Source: Clavibacter michiganensis (lineage in GTDB: Bacteria > Actinomycetota > Actinomycetes > Actinomycetales > Microbacteriaceae). From it: a stretch of 64,000 nt of DNA. Shown here piece after piece: positions 63,759-64,000 of this stretch (positions are counted from its first letter, which is position 1; each line of letters opens with the position of its first letter). A program made the translations under genes and the position numbers. Location of the stretch: assembly GCA_002150995.1 (NCBI GenBank), contig MDHJ01000001.1:434001-498000 (forward strand). Direction: 5' to 3'. The notes under the pieces were generated by a model that did no database searches, had not been told where the DNA came from, and saw only the letters and a list, made by a program, of their open reading frames with translations.

Positions 63759-63883
63759 CGCGCCCGGGTCGGGGGAGCCCGGTATCCCCGCACCTCGTGC
63801 GTCGGGTACCGTGGACAGGCGCCGTCCGGCCGACCGGCATCCTCGGTCCGGCGACGGCGCGGCGATGGAAAGTGGTATCGAAC

Positions 63884-64000
63884 GTGGCAGCAACCCCCGC
63901 GACGAAGTGCTCGGTCTGCGGCAAGGCGAACCCCGTCGGCATGGCCACGGGCAACATCCTCGACCACGGTCGCAACCACGAGCGTTGCCCGGGTTCCGGG
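63884..64000 (+). CDS. Small zinc-ribbon protein, 3' end outside the window
   Basis: From GTG 63884: AATPATKCSVCGKANPVGMA then TGNILDHGRNHERCPGSG up to the window end. Cys-x2-Cys near the start and a His-rich C-x-(G) end suggest a zinc ribbon of unknown function. The alternative ATG at 63866 is out of frame. Confidence 0.6.
   Translation, partial: MAATPATKCSVCGKANPVGMATGNILDHGRNHERCPGSG

Noticed and set aside
1-64000. CRISPR arrays, rRNA genes, insertion sequences
   Set aside because: No regularly spaced repeats, no rRNA-like segments and no transposase motifs were seen.

Overview
The window is 64 kb of very GC-rich DNA with almost every codon third position G or C. No rRNA is present. Gene content and style (Asp23/Gls24 with a coupled ECF sigma factor, PadR-HAAS pair, DUF6412-YidC pair, HEAT/glycosyltransferase plus ATP-grasp/alpha-E/transglutaminase run, many leaderless genes) point to an actinobacterium of the Microbacteriaceae; Clavibacter is my best guess, but that is inference.

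Layout. 0-5.6 kb: start of a minus-strand gene, sensor histidine kinase, degenerate HPt protein, OmpR-type regulator, membrane protein, exonuclease III. 5.7-8 kb: envelope-stress cluster (ECF sigma factor with two Asp23-related genes, divergent Asp23). 8-14.4 kb: oxidoreductase, pyrE, a large acidic membrane protein, HAD phosphatase, metallophosphoesterase, CsbD. 14.5-22.4 kb: RecQ with a C-terminal phosphoribosyltransferase, beta-class DNA methylase, secreted/membrane protein, DUF1801, kynureninase, SDR. 22.5-32.7 kb: Gfo/Idh oxidoreductase, two coupled glycosyltransferases, ATP-grasp/alpha-E/transglutaminase operon, hydrolase, GNAT. 32.8-47.5 kb: two related TetR regulators, SOS-box-controlled AlkB, formaldehyde-type dehydrogenase, lipoate ligase, secreted amidase-like lipoprotein, phosphoglucomutase, prephenate dehydratase, amino-acid permease, seryl-tRNA synthetase. 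47.7-54.7 kb: two tRNA-Ser genes, LytR-CpsA-Psr protein, LacI repressor with ThuA/Gfo-Idh catabolic operon, GH13 amylase.

54.9-59.5 kb is a 4.6-kb genomic island inserted in tRNA-Arg(ACG), bounded by a 48-bp exact direct repeat, clearly richer in A/T and A/T-ending codons than its surroundings and without an integrase. It carries a broken XRE regulator and a broken HNH-like gene at its edges, and an intact convergent three-gene core: Ser/Thr-kinase-like protein, coupled 388-residue protein of unknown family (probably a TIM barrel), and a PD-(D/E)xK nuclease-like protein with an embedded winged helix. This core is the best candidate in the window for an undescribed, perhaps defensive, system. 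59.6-64 kb returns to host DNA: LuxR HTH, HAAS membrane protein, PadR, DUF6412, YidC, AlaX-like editing protein and a partial zinc-ribbon protein.

Two window-wide patterns matter to a user. First, ten otherwise well-formed chromosomal genes are each broken by one or two net -1 frameshifts, mostly in short C or G runs; this looks more like consensus errors in the assembly than gene decay, so they are listed as frameshifted genes with both halves described. Second, about twenty genes have a TAnnnT -10 hexamer ending five to eight bases before the start codon, that is, leaderless mRNAs; I used this to choose starts.
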